From an uncultured Oscillospiraceae bacterium (lineage in GTDB: Bacteria > Bacillota > Clostridia > Oscillospirales > Oscillospiraceae), in the NCBI GenBank assembly GCA_934646005.1, contig CAKUED010000012.1:1-64000 (forward strand): a DNA stretch of 64,000 nucleotides. Reading direction: 5' to 3'. Every line of letters starts with the position of its first letter. Within the stretch, counting starts at the first letter, position 1. A program made the translations under genes and the position numbers. The notes below the pieces were generated by a model. It saw only the letters and a list, made by a program, of their open reading frames with translations. It was not told the origin of the DNA and did no database searches. This document shows positions 1 to 8,276 of this stretch, one piece after another.

Positions 1-426
1 AGAGCATAAACTCGATGAACGCGGTGGACTCGCCTGCATCGTTGCTGGCATTGATGGCATCGTAGTATTCCTGCTGACGGTCGTGGATGATGGACTCCAC
101 CGGCATCCATGCGAATATGCCATTCCATTTGGAGAGCAGCAACGTGTGCCAAAGGCGTCCAACGCGGCCATTGCCGTCTGCAAAGGGATGGATCAGTTCC
201 AGTTCATAATGGAACACGCAGCTTCGGATCAACATATGCAGGTCACTGGACTTTGCCCAATCCAGCAGCTCCATGACCAGAACAGGCACATACTGCGGCA
301 GCGCGCCAAAATGCAGGAATGTCCCTCCTGATCTACAACACCAACAGGCCGCGTGCGGAACATGCCGGATTCCTCCACAAGTCCGCGGGGTATGATGCCG
401 TGAACTGTTAAAAATGATGGATGCTG
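1..426 (-). pseudogene. Fic-family protein remnant, frameshifted and cut off by the window edge
   Basis: The minus strand encodes a Fic core with the motif HPFADGNGRVGR at about 157-190, which in intact enzymes binds nucleotide and carries the catalytic His for AMP transfer. Upstream, the typical Fic segment FRTRPVGVVDQEG is in one frame. Its continuation (TFLHFGALPQYVP) is in the next frame, so about one base is missing near 318-326. A stop codon lies in frame just upstream (427-429) and the usual N-terminal half is absent. The reading continues off the left edge. I infer a decayed copy; a sequencing error could explain the shift but not the missing N-terminus. Confidence 0.72.
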
Positions 427-429
427 TCA

Positions 430-859
430 TGCCCATCTTTTTCGAAATCCCAGCTTTTATGCCGCTTCACTCTGCTGCTTTCTGGGACAGCCTGTTTTCA
501 AAATCCCATAGAACGTCCACGCGCCGCATTGCCGAAATCACGAGTATTACCCATGCGCGCCGCTGCCCGGAATCCCATAATTTATCCCCGTCGATTAAAC
601 TACGAGTTCACTGGATTTATCCACGCAAGTGTGGTATCCTTGATACAGCGAAATCCCGAGTTTCGTCCGTGCGGCAACGCCGAAAAGCCTTGCAAATACA
701 AGGATTTTCCCAGAAAAACGCCGCGTGATTTTACCCCGTATGGAAACGGGCTGGAAAATAGAGAAAATGTGTATTCACGCAGCATGAATTTGCTCGTAAA
801 TACGCATCTTTTTTGCCTGAATTTTTTGTTCATTCTGCCGGGAGCAAATGGACGCAACT
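430..859. other. gene-free stretch left of the tRNA remnant
   Basis: No reading frame here looks like a protein. The only structure I see is a short imperfect hairpin around 683-712 (GCCTTG, six-base spacer, CAAGG, with flanking A and T runs). It resembles the terminator next to the tRNA remnant. The stretch is best read as intergenic debris between the broken Fic gene and the attachment-like site. Confidence 0.4.
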
Positions 860-904
860 CTGGCAGTCATGAGGTCAGCGGTTCGATCCCGCTTATCTCC
901 ACCA
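860..904 (+). other. tRNA-Ala(GGC) 3' half, attachment-like site (left)
   Basis: The 45 bases run from the anticodon loop (CTGGCAG, anticodon GGC with U33 in place) through the 3' anticodon stem, variable loop, T arm (AGCGG-TTCGATC-CCGCT), acceptor 3' strand and encoded CCA. The 5' half is missing: upstream bases pair neither with the anticodon stem nor with the acceptor. A break in the anticodon loop is typical of tyrosine-recombinase attachment sites. An identical 45-base copy lies at 60694-60738 on the other strand. Both are followed by the same kind of hairpin and, about 150 and 50 bases further out, by a shared motif (GGATTTCCGAGAAAAATATT). Confidence 0.75.
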
Positions 905-907
905 TGT

Positions 908-943
908 AAAAAGCCTTGAAATCGTGAGATTTCAAGGCTTTTT
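908..943 (+). terminator. terminator behind the tRNA-Ala remnant
   Basis: AAAAAGCCTTGAAATC and GATTTCAAGGCTTTTT form a near-perfect hairpin with a four-base loop and a T run. It matches the hairpin at 60654-60690. Confidence 0.85.
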
Positions 944-1173
944 CGTTGTCTGCCTACTTCCGTGAAATTGCACAAGCCCCAGTCATTATGGAATCTGTAT
1001 GGAATCCTTTTGGAATGCCTGCTCAAAAGTCCGTTTTATCGTCCTGTTCTGTATATTTTCGCAAGGCATTTTCAGAACTTTTTCGCTTTCTTTCGGATTT
1101 CCGAGAAAAATATTTTTCTTGGAATTTCAAGCAGTTCCGTCATTTTTGAAAAAGTGAACATCGAGATCAAAAA

Positions 1174-1200
1174 ATCCCACACGCAGCCTGCGTGTGGGAT
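1174..1200. terminator. short bidirectional hairpin
   Basis: ATCCCACACGCA and TGCGTGTGGGAT pair perfectly around a three-base loop, with an A run on the left. On the minus strand it would end transcription of the zinc-ribbon gene that starts at 3011. Confidence 0.7.
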
Positions 1201-1243
1201 CAAGCTTTATTATAAAAATTGCACATTGCGCCGACCAGAAGCT

Positions 1244-1464
1244 TTAACCGTTCTCCCACTCATCCCACGCTTCATCCTCGTCCTCATACCAATCCTGGTT
1301 CTCTTCCCAGAGGTCTTCGGGATCATCGTAGTCATCCCGGATGCTGCCAGAATCGTTGCCTCCGCTCCCGTAATGGAAGGTCTGTTCCTGATTGCTGCTT
1401 GGCGGGTAATACTGCGAGAAGGTTTTCAGCATAAACTCGCTGTCATCTCTCCACTGCGCGCTTC
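1244..1464 (-). other. out-of-frame acidic C-terminal tail of the zinc-ribbon gene
   Basis: In the frame offset by one from the 522-codon gene, codons from about WRDDSEFML onward give roughly 68 residues. They end in an extremely acidic, Trp/Tyr-rich tail (DDPEDLWEENQDWYEDEDE) and a TAA stop just before the terminator hairpin. The composition looks like a real protein terminus, and it joins the upstream frame at about 1445-1460. I infer a one-base indel separating the two. Confidence 0.5.
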
Positions 1465-3011
1465 GATTCAGTCGGTGCTGGCGCGGCTGCCTGCTTCGGA
1501 GCAGGATGCTGCGGCTTTGTGCGTTCCGGAAAGGCTGTCCGTTCAGACTTGCGGAGCACAAATTTCGCCTTCTCCGGCGGATATGGCGCATTCTGTGTGC
1601 TGCAAACGAACACCGCTGTCACCCGAGCAAGCTTTTCTGCTTGATGATCGCCGATCGGAACGACTACAAAATCGCCTGCTTTCAGCGAAATTCCCCCGGT
1701 CAGATAGGCATACGCCGCTCCATCCTCCTTGAACTGCACATTGCAGAACTGATAATAGCTTTCGCCAGCCGGCTTTGCCGGTGTACTGACAGGCGTTCTT
1801 GCAAGTGCACAGGCAGGTGGCTTTGTGCGTTTTGAAGAAGGTGCAGCCGCAAGGACCTGTGTATACCGTTTCCTCCACTGCTCCTCCAGACAGGGATTTT
1901 TCAGTGCAAGGTCCATACAATGCCGCGCCAGCGTTTTCTCCCCACAATCCAGACAGATCTCCAGAACATTGGACTGCAATCTTCCGAGGAACGCGCTCTC
2001 AAAAAGCTGCGACACAAACCTCTCGTCATCCAACGCGACCAAAAGCGGAAGCGCCTGATCGTCAGTTGGAGAATCCAGCCAATCCCATTCCAGAAGCAGT
2101 TTCTCGGCTGTTTTAGCGTTGGTTTTCAGAGACGGTTCTGCGATGTCCAGAAGCCGCCGCCACATCTCCATCCCCTTTTCCGGGTCTCTCGTAAATACAT
2201 CATCCAGAACACGTTCCCACGACAGCTCATCAAATTCCTCGGCAGTCTCATGCGGAACTTCCTCCGGATATTCGACCAGCAAAATCTCGCGGCAAATATC
2301 CTCGTAATCCGGAAACTTGCCCTGCGCCAAGAGGCGTTTCGCCCGTTCTGCGTCCGGATGCAGCAGCACCTTGTTCTGCCAGTGAATGTCATACGCATCC
2401 CGCAACGCCCTCCGATAGCCCTGTGCCTCCCCCACTTCCTCGCCTGGCTCCGCGCCGAAATAAGCATAGACGGAGGATAACGCGCGCAAAAGCTCATACA
2501 GCTCGTCCGGCTCGACATTGTTGTAGTAGTCCTCCACCGGGCGCGTGGCAGACAGCTCTGTCCAGAACGTGCCGCAGTCCGTTTCGGAAAGGGCTGCTTC
2601 TTTACGGAACAAAACGCCGCATTTGGCATCGCGCATGATCTCTTCTGCGTTTTCGCCCAGATTCAGGTCAGTGGTTGTAGTCAGAAAAGATCGCAGTTCC
2701 TCCGCTTTTTTCTCGTCCGACAAAGCTCCTGCGTGCTGGATCCCGGCTGAGATGTGGTGCAGCAGCACTTTTCCGAGCAGCCGCAAGAGCAAAGCGTTTT
2801 GGGGCGCGATCTGATTCAATGCTTTTTTCAGATCGCTCCACGTTCCGGGTAGGTCAACATGATAGACGAGGGAAAGCGTCAATGTGATCTGCGGCGTCAG
2901 CGTCTGCTCCGCCTCGCGCACCGGCTCTGGATCGCAACTGCTTCCGCACCAATAACACACCCACCACGGACCATCCGATTCGACCGGGCTTCCACAATAT
3001 GGGCAGCGCAT
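1443..3011 (-). CDS. zinc-ribbon protein of unknown function, probably frameshifted near its end
   Basis: The 522-residue product begins with a zinc ribbon (CPYC at 3-6, CYWC at 19-22) followed by a long acidic, mostly helical region with no motif I can name. The Pro/Ala/Lys-rich part after about residue 395 looks like a linker, followed by a folded segment (around 415-470) rich in Val and Ala. The start ATG has an AAGGGGTG ribosome site. A 22-codon open frame sits just upstream. The frame closes with TGA just where a well-formed acidic tail continues in the next frame (see 1244-1464), so the intact gene probably runs to 1244. Function unknown. Confidence 0.6.
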   Translation of the reverse strand: MRCPYCGSPVESDGPWWVCYWCGSSCDPEPVREAEQTLTPQITLTLSLVYHVDLPGTWSDLKKALNQIAPQNALLLRLLGKVLLHHISAGIQHAGALSDEKKAEELRSFLTTTTDLNLGENAEEIMRDAKCGVLFRKEAALSETDCGTFWTELSATRPVEDYYNNVEPDELYELLRALSSVYAYFGAEPGEEVGEAQGYRRALRDAYDIHWQNKVLLHPDAERAKRLLAQGKFPDYEDICREILLVEYPEEVPHETAEEFDELSWERVLDDVFTRDPEKGMEMWRRLLDIAEPSLKTNAKTAEKLLLEWDWLDSPTDDQALPLLVALDDERFVSQLFESAFLGRLQSNVLEICLDCGEKTLARHCMDLALKNPCLEEQWRKRYTQVLAAAPSSKRTKPPACALARTPVSTPAKPAGESYYQFCNVQFKEDGAAYAYLTGGISLKAGDFVVVPIGDHQAEKLARVTAVFVCSTQNAPYPPEKAKFVLRKSERTAFPERTKPQHPAPKQAAAPAPTESKRAVER

Positions 3012-3037
3012 ACGGTTCTCACCCCTTTTAATCGGAA

Positions 3038-3106
3038 TTACTCAACGCCCAATGCCTTCATAATGACCTCAATATCCCTAAGAGTTAGTTTGATCGACGT
3101 ATCCAT
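3038..3106 (-). CDS. 22-codon open frame, possible leader or micro-protein
   Basis: An ATG preceded by a strong ribosome site (AAAAGGAG, spacing 9) opens 22 codons that begin MDTSIKLTLRDIEV and end KALGVE before TAA. The peptide is amphipathic, with alternating charged and aliphatic residues. It stops 26 bases before the zinc-ribbon start, so the two may be translationally coupled. I do not recognise a family, and the length alone gives weak proof of coding. Confidence 0.4.
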   Translation of the reverse strand: MDTSIKLTLRDIEVIMKALGVE

Positions 3107-3357
3107 AATGGAATGCTCCTTTTCCCAATATGCTTGGCTTTAGGCTGAGTGCACGATGGTACCATTTGATTCTTCCACTCGCTTCTCCATCTGAGCCGGT
3201 CTCCCAAGCTCACTGTTATCATATCATATTGGTTGTCCCATAAAACGGACTTTTCATCTGCAAACCCCATGATGTCACCGATATTACAGCCGAGGCAAAC
3301 GCAGTTTTTTCTCGGCGCTTCCATTGGCACGTCTTCGCCTTTTCGGAGCTTTGTCAT
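3085..3357 (-). CDS. hypothetical 90-residue protein
   Basis: The frame lies directly downstream of the HipA-like gene and has a fair ribosome site (AAAGGAA, spacing 8). The first half is protein-like (CVCLGC, a possible metal pair, then DIMGFADEKSVLW). The second half is basic and less convincing, and its last 22 bases overlap the 22-codon frame. It could be a decayed fragment. No family recognised. Confidence 0.25.
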   Translation of the reverse strand: MTKLRKGEDVPMEAPRKNCVCLGCNIGDIMGFADEKSVLWDNQYDMITVSLGDRLRWRSEWKNQMVPSCTQPKAKHIGKRSIPLWIRRSN

Positions 3358-3395
3358 GGAACTGATTCCTTTTGAAAATCAGCCTGCCCATATGC

Positions 3396-4532
3396 CTACT
3401 CTTCCAGCAGTTCTGCGGCCCGTTGGCTGACGGCATATTCAATAAGGTTTAATCTCTCTTTACTGAGGTTGTACCTGCTGTGTCTTGGGAGCTTAAAATC
3501 CAGAAGCCTTCTGATCGCGCTTCGCCACTCGTGGGTCAAGGCTCTTTTTGCTTCTGCGACATAGTCATCATACACACACGGCATCTGCGCTTCGGCGTAT
3601 TTCAAAAAGCTTTTCTTGCTTTTCAGCGCATCCACGCCGGCAAAATGAAACAGGCTGTTTCCGTGGTCAAAAAGCGGAGCGGGCGCAATGATTTCGTTTG
3701 TATGGCTGTCGATCAGAAAGCCGAAATTTCCGTAATGCCTGTCCGTGTTGAAAATCAGGGCGTCAAAAATGAACATATCATTCAGCGCTTTTTCAAATTC
3801 CGCGCCCAGTTTTTTATAATACGCCCGAACCGCCTGCATCCCGCCGGAGCGGACGATTCTTCCCACGGGCACAAACGAAACATCCTTGCTGGTAAAAAGC
3901 TCACAGGTAGAGCAGAGCGTATTTTTCCATTTTGAGAGGCTGTACGGAACAGCATTTACGCCAAGGATCTTCCCGATCTGGTAAGCGTAAAATTCCGAAT
4001 ACGGCTCGTTCCCGGTGTTGGCTGCGCCCATCGTGCCGCCTTTGTACAGATAAATTTTGCCTTCGATTCTTCTCCAGCATTTTGGAAGCATACCATTCGT
4101 GGTAAATTCCGGGCTTGACGTCAGTCCTGAAACGTTACTGCTGCCGTAGCCCGTAAACGCAATTTGCCCCAGAACACGGCTGAATCGGTTGTCATATAAA
4201 TTCACGCTGTCAAAGCTGTCACGGCTGTATTCCTGCTTCAGCCAGTAGCAGTCATTCAGACTGAGTCCTTTTGAAACACGGATCAAATCGAAGGGACGGT
4301 TTATGCTCAAGCCCAAAGAGGACAGCAGCGTATCGACATAGACGCGGTTTTTGGGAATAGAGCGGTGGCGGATCCACGATTCGATGCCGCTTTCGGATAG
4401 TTCAGCCAAATCAAGGGGAAATAAATTCTTGTTTTCCTCGTGAACCGCTAGTATTTTGATATTCGCTTCCACCTGTCTTTCGGCGGAAAACACAACCAAC
4501 GGCGTATCAAAATGCATCAGCGTATAAACCAT
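3396..4532 (-). CDS. HipA-like Ser/Thr kinase domain protein
   Basis: The 378-residue protein carries the HipA C-terminal kinase signature. It has a possible nucleotide-binding Lys in YLYKGG (K164), a catalytic loop TDRHYGNFG with D264 and N269, and a metal-binding LFDHGNSL with D289. The first 130 residues match no domain I know. Known HipA-type toxins phosphorylate aminoacyl-tRNA synthetases and are held by an HTH partner. No HTH gene sits beside this one, so it may be an orphan kinase rather than a toxin-antitoxin half. The ATG has an AAAAGGAG site six bases upstream, and the promoter at 4611-4639 points at it. Confidence 0.7.
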   Translation of the reverse strand: MVYTLMHFDTPLVVFSAERQVEANIKILAVHEENKNLFPLDLAELSESGIESWIRHRSIPKNRVYVDTLLSSLGLSINRPFDLIRVSKGLSLNDCYWLKQEYSRDSFDSVNLYDNRFSRVLGQIAFTGYGSSNVSGLTSSPEFTTNGMLPKCWRRIEGKIYLYKGGTMGAANTGNEPYSEFYAYQIGKILGVNAVPYSLSKWKNTLCSTCELFTSKDVSFVPVGRIVRSGGMQAVRAYYKKLGAEFEKALNDMFIFDALIFNTDRHYGNFGFLIDSHTNEIIAPAPLFDHGNSLFHFAGVDALKSKKSFLKYAEAQMPCVYDDYVAEAKRALTHEWRSAIRRLLDFKLPRHSRYNLSKERLNLIEYAVSQRAAELLEE

Positions 4533-4610
4533 TTGAAACTCCTTTTCGTAGCTTGTGGAAAATGTAGAACATACTATTATGGCTGATATGCGGCGTATTT
4601 AGCAGAATGT

Positions 4611-4639
4611 ATAATATAACAGTCTAATTATACCATCAA
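4611..4639 (-). promoter_or_regulatory. sigma-A type promoter for the HipA-like gene
   Basis: On the minus strand TTGATG (4634-4639) and TATTAT (4611-4616) are separated by 17 bases, about 80 bases upstream of the ATG at 4532. The rest of the 4533-4847 gap shows no gene. A weaker possible promoter for the next gene is TTGTCG with TATAAG at 18 bases. Confidence 0.6.
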
Positions 4640-4847
4640 AAAGGCGGACGCTCAATATATTTTCGTAAATCACGGGCGAATACGACCGGTTTGCACGGCT
4701 GTTTCGCTGCATAAAGATTTGCTTCGACTGTATTTTACTTTTGAAGCACGTATTGTCGGTTTTTGTGAGTCACGTCTATAAGTACGTTTTATTGGACAGT
4801 GTCTATGCTATGATACTCCTACCAAGAGAGAGGAAGGGCGGAGCGCA

Positions 4848-6182
4848 ATGTTTGTCCTGTTGGATATGGAGTGGATCGAGAGTCGTAGCGGTCATCGAAG
4901 TTTGACGCAGCTATATGCTGCGCGGGTCGATGAGAAATGGAATACCATTCGTGCGTTTGACGCGCTGGTTTGTCCGCGCGACCCGGGAACTGCGCCGTGG
5001 GAGCATCTGGCGTTCAACGGCTACGCTCCTGCCGAGTTCTGTGCATCGGATTCAGAGAAAAGCTGCGTCCAGCGTTTCTTCCGCTGGCTTCAGCCGGACG
5101 ACGTGATTTACTGCTGGCACGTTGAAACAAAAAATACACTGAGATCGCTGTACCGCCGCTATCTGTTCGGAACATTTTCCATGGCGGTACGCTGCATGAA
5201 CCAAAAGGTCTATGCTGCTATCAAAGCACGCGAAATTCCGGCGCGTTCTCTTTACAAAATTGCGGAAGCGTGCGGGCTTTCCACGCCCGCGCCGGAGCAT
5301 CGATCCAGCAACGATGTTGCCGTCATGCAGATGCTGTTTCAGGCGCTTGCACTTGCGCAGTCAAAAGCACCCAAACACGCGCCAGCCAAAGAACAGATTC
5401 CCAGACAGGAGCGAAACGCAAAGATCATCGCGGCATCGAGCTATAACTACCTGTACGCTCCAAATTCCGAGGTGTTTCACTGCCGAAATTGCAAGCAGCT
5501 TTTGCGCGTGAAAGAGCTTCTTGGCAGCGCGTACTATCAGACGGCCGCCCAAAATCGCCGCCCCTGCAAGCTGTGTCACCCCGAATTGCAGCCGATCATT
5601 GACCTGCCGCTGAAAGAACATGCAGAAGCGGGCACAGGAAAGTCGGAGCTTGTAAAGGCGCGGCTGCTTGGAAATCAGTGCGTGATCCTGCCGCAGACGC
5701 GCATTGTCGGCTGCTGTCACAATCTGCTGCATCCCGGAAAGCTGACGAAGCGGCTTATGACGCAGCACGACTGCCTTGGGAAGAACTGCCGGTACTTTGA
5801 AAAATACGAGGACGCAGGCTATTGGAAAGAATGCGCCCGAAAGAAAGAGCAGAAGCAAACGGCAAAACAGCTTCAGCGTATGAAACGGGAACAGGAAGCC
5901 GCCACAGAAGCGGTACTGCAAAATCTCGCGGAGCTGTTCCAGTCTTACATAGACGATGCCGGTTACGCCATGCAAATTGTCCGCGTGGACACGGAACGGG
6001 CCAACCGGTACCGCGTCTTTTATGTGTCCGAATATCCGTTTGCCGATGGAGACCGTTTCCCGAAGTTTTTAGAAACCGTCCGCTTTTTCTTCCCAGATTA
6101 TCGCCTGACTCTCCGCCATATCCGCGACGTGGACGGGCATTTTGTGACGATCGAGGAATATCAGCAGCGGGTGCGGAAATAA
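4848..6182 (+). CDS. DEDDh-exonuclease-like protein with zinc-binding region
   Basis: The N-terminal 165 residues resemble DEDDh 3'-5' exonucleases. D6 and E8 lie in LLDMEW on the first strand, and H151 and D156 lie in HRSSNDVAVM. The middle motif, usually with an Asp, reads WHVETKNTLRSL and has no carboxylate at the expected place, so catalysis is doubtful. A C-x2-C pair at 212-215 and another at 240-243 could bind zinc. A charged helical stretch (about 325-365, RKKEQKQTAKQLQRMKREQE) is likely coiled coil. At 444 residues it is longer than a simple exonuclease. It lies among defence-like genes; the substrate is unknown. Confidence 0.5.
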   Translation: MFVLLDMEWIESRSGHRSLTQLYAARVDEKWNTIRAFDALVCPRDPGTAPWEHLAFNGYAPAEFCASDSEKSCVQRFFRWLQPDDVIYCWHVETKNTLRSLYRRYLFGTFSMAVRCMNQKVYAAIKAREIPARSLYKIAEACGLSTPAPEHRSSNDVAVMQMLFQALALAQSKAPKHAPAKEQIPRQERNAKIIAASSYNYLYAPNSEVFHCRNCKQLLRVKELLGSAYYQTAAQNRRPCKLCHPELQPIIDLPLKEHAEAGTGKSELVKARLLGNQCVILPQTRIVGCCHNLLHPGKLTKRLMTQHDCLGKNCRYFEKYEDAGYWKECARKKEQKQTAKQLQRMKREQEAATEAVLQNLAELFQSYIDDAGYAMQIVRVDTERANRYRVFYVSEYPFADGDRFPKFLETVRFFFPDYRLTLRHIRDVDGHFVTIEEYQQRVRK

Positions 6183-6207
6183 ACACATACCAAACAACCT
6201 ATGCCCA

Positions 6208-6248
6208 AAGACAGGGTGTTCACAGTTACCTGCGAACTCCTGTCTTTC
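6208..6248. terminator. hairpin after the exonuclease-like gene
   Basis: AAAGACAGG and CCTGTCTTT pair, with a second inner GTTC/GAAC stem between them. It lies 25 bases past the stop and has a T-rich right side, so termination is likely but not certain. Confidence 0.5.
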
Positions 6249-6272
6249 GCTGTCGGTCTTTTCTTGATTGCG

Positions 6273-6309
6273 TTATACCCTTGATTTTCGGGGTATAATA
6301 GGGTATAAT
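6273..6309 (+). promoter_or_regulatory. promoter overlapped by an inverted and direct repeat
   Basis: TTGATT (6281-6286) and TATAAT (6304-6309) are 17 bases apart. The inverted repeat TTATACCC (6273-6280) / GGGTATAA (6291-6298) covers the -35 region. A third half-site, GGGTATAA (6301-6308), covers the -10. The arrangement looks like a repressor operator, perhaps for autoregulation of the ATPase gene. Confidence 0.65.
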
Positions 6310-6343
6310 TCTGCATAGAACCCTATCTCACGGGAGGTGCGCT

Positions 6344-8128
6344 ATGGACTTATCCGAGATGCAGACGCGGGCAGCGGAGTTGGAGCAGCAAATTGCAAAT
6401 CTGCCTGCTGGTTCTATTACGAAGAAAACCGTCAGCGGCAAGGAGTATTTCTACCATCGTTGGACGGAGAACAAAAAGCGGCGGGAAAAGTATATTCCTG
6501 CGGATGAACTGGAGAGCTTCCGTGCTCAGATCGAGCGGCGGAAGGAACTGGAGCAGGAGCTGAAAGCGCTGGAAAAGCAGCTGCCCAAGGCGAAATCTGC
6601 GAACCTTTCCGCGTTTACCACCAATGTCCGCACCGGCGAGGCGCTGCGTTCCTTTGCGGCATCTGTTCGCGGCTATCGCAGGCGCGAGTGCTTCCGGCAG
6701 TTGCACGACTTTGTCTACGGTGAGCCGCAGGACAAGGTGTTCATCCTCTACGGCCTGCGCCGGACGGGAAAGACCACCATGATCCGTCAGATTTTCGCGG
6801 AGATGAGCGACACGGAGCTTACCAAGGCAGCGTTCATTCAGATCACCGCAAAAGACACGCTGGCAGACGTGAACCGCGACCTCAAGGCATTGGAAGCCCA
6901 GGGCTTCCGCTATGTGTTCCTCGACGAAGTGACGCTGATGGAGGATTTCATCGAGGGCGCGGCGCTGTTTTCTGATGTGTTTGCGGCCTGCGGCATGAAG
7001 ATCGTGCTCTCCGGCGCAGACTCGCTGGGCTTCCTCTTTACCGAGGATGAGCAGCTTTACGACCGCTGCATCCTGCTGCACACCACATTCATCCCTTACC
7101 GCGAGTTTGAATCCGTCCTCGGTGTTCACGGCATCGACGAGTATATCCGCTACGGCGGCACCATGAGCCTCGGCGGCGTTCACTACAACGAGACCTCCAC
7201 CTTTGCCAGCAAGGAAAGCACCGACGAATATGTGGACACCGCCATTGCTCGCAACATCCAGCACTCCCTGCGCTGCTATCAGTATGAGGGGCATTTCCGC
7301 CATCTGCGGGATTTGTACGACAAGAATGAGTTGACCAGCGCCATCAACCGGGTCGTGGAGGATATCAACCACCGCTTCACGCTGGAGGTGCTGTCGCAGG
7401 ATTGGAAGTCCCACGACCTTGGCATCTCCGCCAGCAATCTACGCCGGGATTGGAAGAATCCGACGGACATCCTCGACCGCATCGATATTGCGGCTGTCAC
7501 TGGCAGTCTGCGAAAGCTGCTGGAGATCCGCAACAAGGCGGAACAGACCGTGGCGCTGGACGATGTTCACGCGGCGGAGATCAAGGAGTATCTGGACTTG
7601 CTGGACTTAACGCGGGAGATCGATGTGCTGCACCTGCCGGATGTCAGCACGAAGTCCAGCCGCACGGTGATCGCGCAGCCGGGTCTCCGCTATGCGCAGG
7701 CGGATGCGCTGATCCGCAGCCTGCTGCTGGATGAGACGTTCAGCGCGCTGTCTCTTGCGGAGCGCACCGCCGTGCAGCAGCGCATCCTGACCGAGATCAA
7801 GGGGCGGATGCTGGAAGACATTGTCCTGCTGGAAACCAAGCTGGCAAACCCCAAGAAGCAGGTATTTGTCCTGCAATTCCCCGTGGGCGAATTTGACATG
7901 GTGGTGTTTGACCCGGAGGCGGGTTCCTGCCAGATTTTCGAGATCAAGCACAGCGAGGAAGCCGCTCCGCAGCAGTATCGCCATTTGATCGACGAACAAA
8001 AATGCGCCCAGACCGAGCACCGCTACGGTCCGATTACAGGAAAATTTGTCCTCTATCGCGGGGAAAGTCAAGTGGTAGATGGCATTCGGTATCAGAACAT
8101 GGAAGAGTATCTGAGAAATCTTTCATGA
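6344..8128 (+). CDS. P-loop ATPase with PD-(D/E)xK-like C-terminus
   Basis: The 594-residue protein starts with a short KEYFYHRW module and a Lys/Glu-rich coiled segment (about 45-85). An AAA-type ATPase follows, with Walker A GLRRTGKTT (137-145) and Walker B YVFLDE (190-195). This resembles the AAA_14/DUF4143 group of prokaryotic ATPases. Near the end, D518 in GEFDMVVFD and E533/K535 in FEIKHS match the D...ExK core of restriction-type nucleases, which is usual for that group. The ATG has GGGAGGTG upstream. Members of this group are common in accessory DNA, and roles in defence or as toxin-like factors are suspected but mostly unproven. Confidence 0.7.
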   Translation: MDLSEMQTRAAELEQQIANLPAGSITKKTVSGKEYFYHRWTENKKRREKYIPADELESFRAQIERRKELEQELKALEKQLPKAKSANLSAFTTNVRTGEALRSFAASVRGYRRRECFRQLHDFVYGEPQDKVFILYGLRRTGKTTMIRQIFAEMSDTELTKAAFIQITAKDTLADVNRDLKALEAQGFRYVFLDEVTLMEDFIEGAALFSDVFAACGMKIVLSGADSLGFLFTEDEQLYDRCILLHTTFIPYREFESVLGVHGIDEYIRYGGTMSLGGVHYNETSTFASKESTDEYVDTAIARNIQHSLRCYQYEGHFRHLRDLYDKNELTSAINRVVEDINHRFTLEVLSQDWKSHDLGISASNLRRDWKNPTDILDRIDIAAVTGSLRKLLEIRNKAEQTVALDDVHAAEIKEYLDLLDLTREIDVLHLPDVSTKSSRTVIAQPGLRYAQADALIRSLLLDETFSALSLAERTAVQQRILTEIKGRMLEDIVLLETKLANPKKQVFVLQFPVGEFDMVVFDPEAGSCQIFEIKHSEEAAPQQYRHLIDEQKCAQTEHRYGPITGKFVLYRGESQVVDGIRYQNMEEYLRNLS

Positions 8129-8129
8129 T

Positions 8130-8169
8130 AAAACCGCCGTCCCGGCTGAAAAAACAGGGCGGCGGTTTT
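8130..8169 (+). terminator. terminator of the ATPase gene
   Basis: AAAACCGCCGTCC and GGGCGGCGGTTTT form a GC-rich hairpin followed by T residues, two bases after the stop codon. Confidence 0.85.
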
Positions 8170-8191
8170 ATGCAGGCATAAAATCGGATAA

Positions 8192-8255
8192 ACTTGTCAT
8201 ACGACAAGTTACTTATCAAAATTAACTTGACGTATGACAAGCAAGAAGATATAAT
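8192..8255 (+). promoter_or_regulatory. consensus promoter with two palindromic operators
   Basis: Two near-identical palindromes, CTTGTCATACGACAAG (8193-8208) and CTTGACGTATGACAAG (8226-8241), are centred 33 bp apart, about three helical turns. The second contains the -35 TTGACG (8227-8232). A perfect TATAAT (8250-8255) follows after 17 bases. The gene starts 22 bases later. This layout is typical of an autoregulated toxin-antitoxin operon whose HTH partner binds cooperatively. Confidence 0.85.
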
Positions 8256-8276
8256 GATCTTGAGGTGAAGGTACAT

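Noticed and set aside
860..904. A functional tRNA-Ala gene
   Set aside because: Only the 3' half is present; no sequence upstream can form the acceptor or D arm.
775..1026. Minus-strand open frame containing GGDKRDRTADLMTA
   Set aside because: It is the antisense of the tRNA-Ala 3' half and its flank; this peptide is a well-known artefact of calling genes across tRNA or attachment sites.
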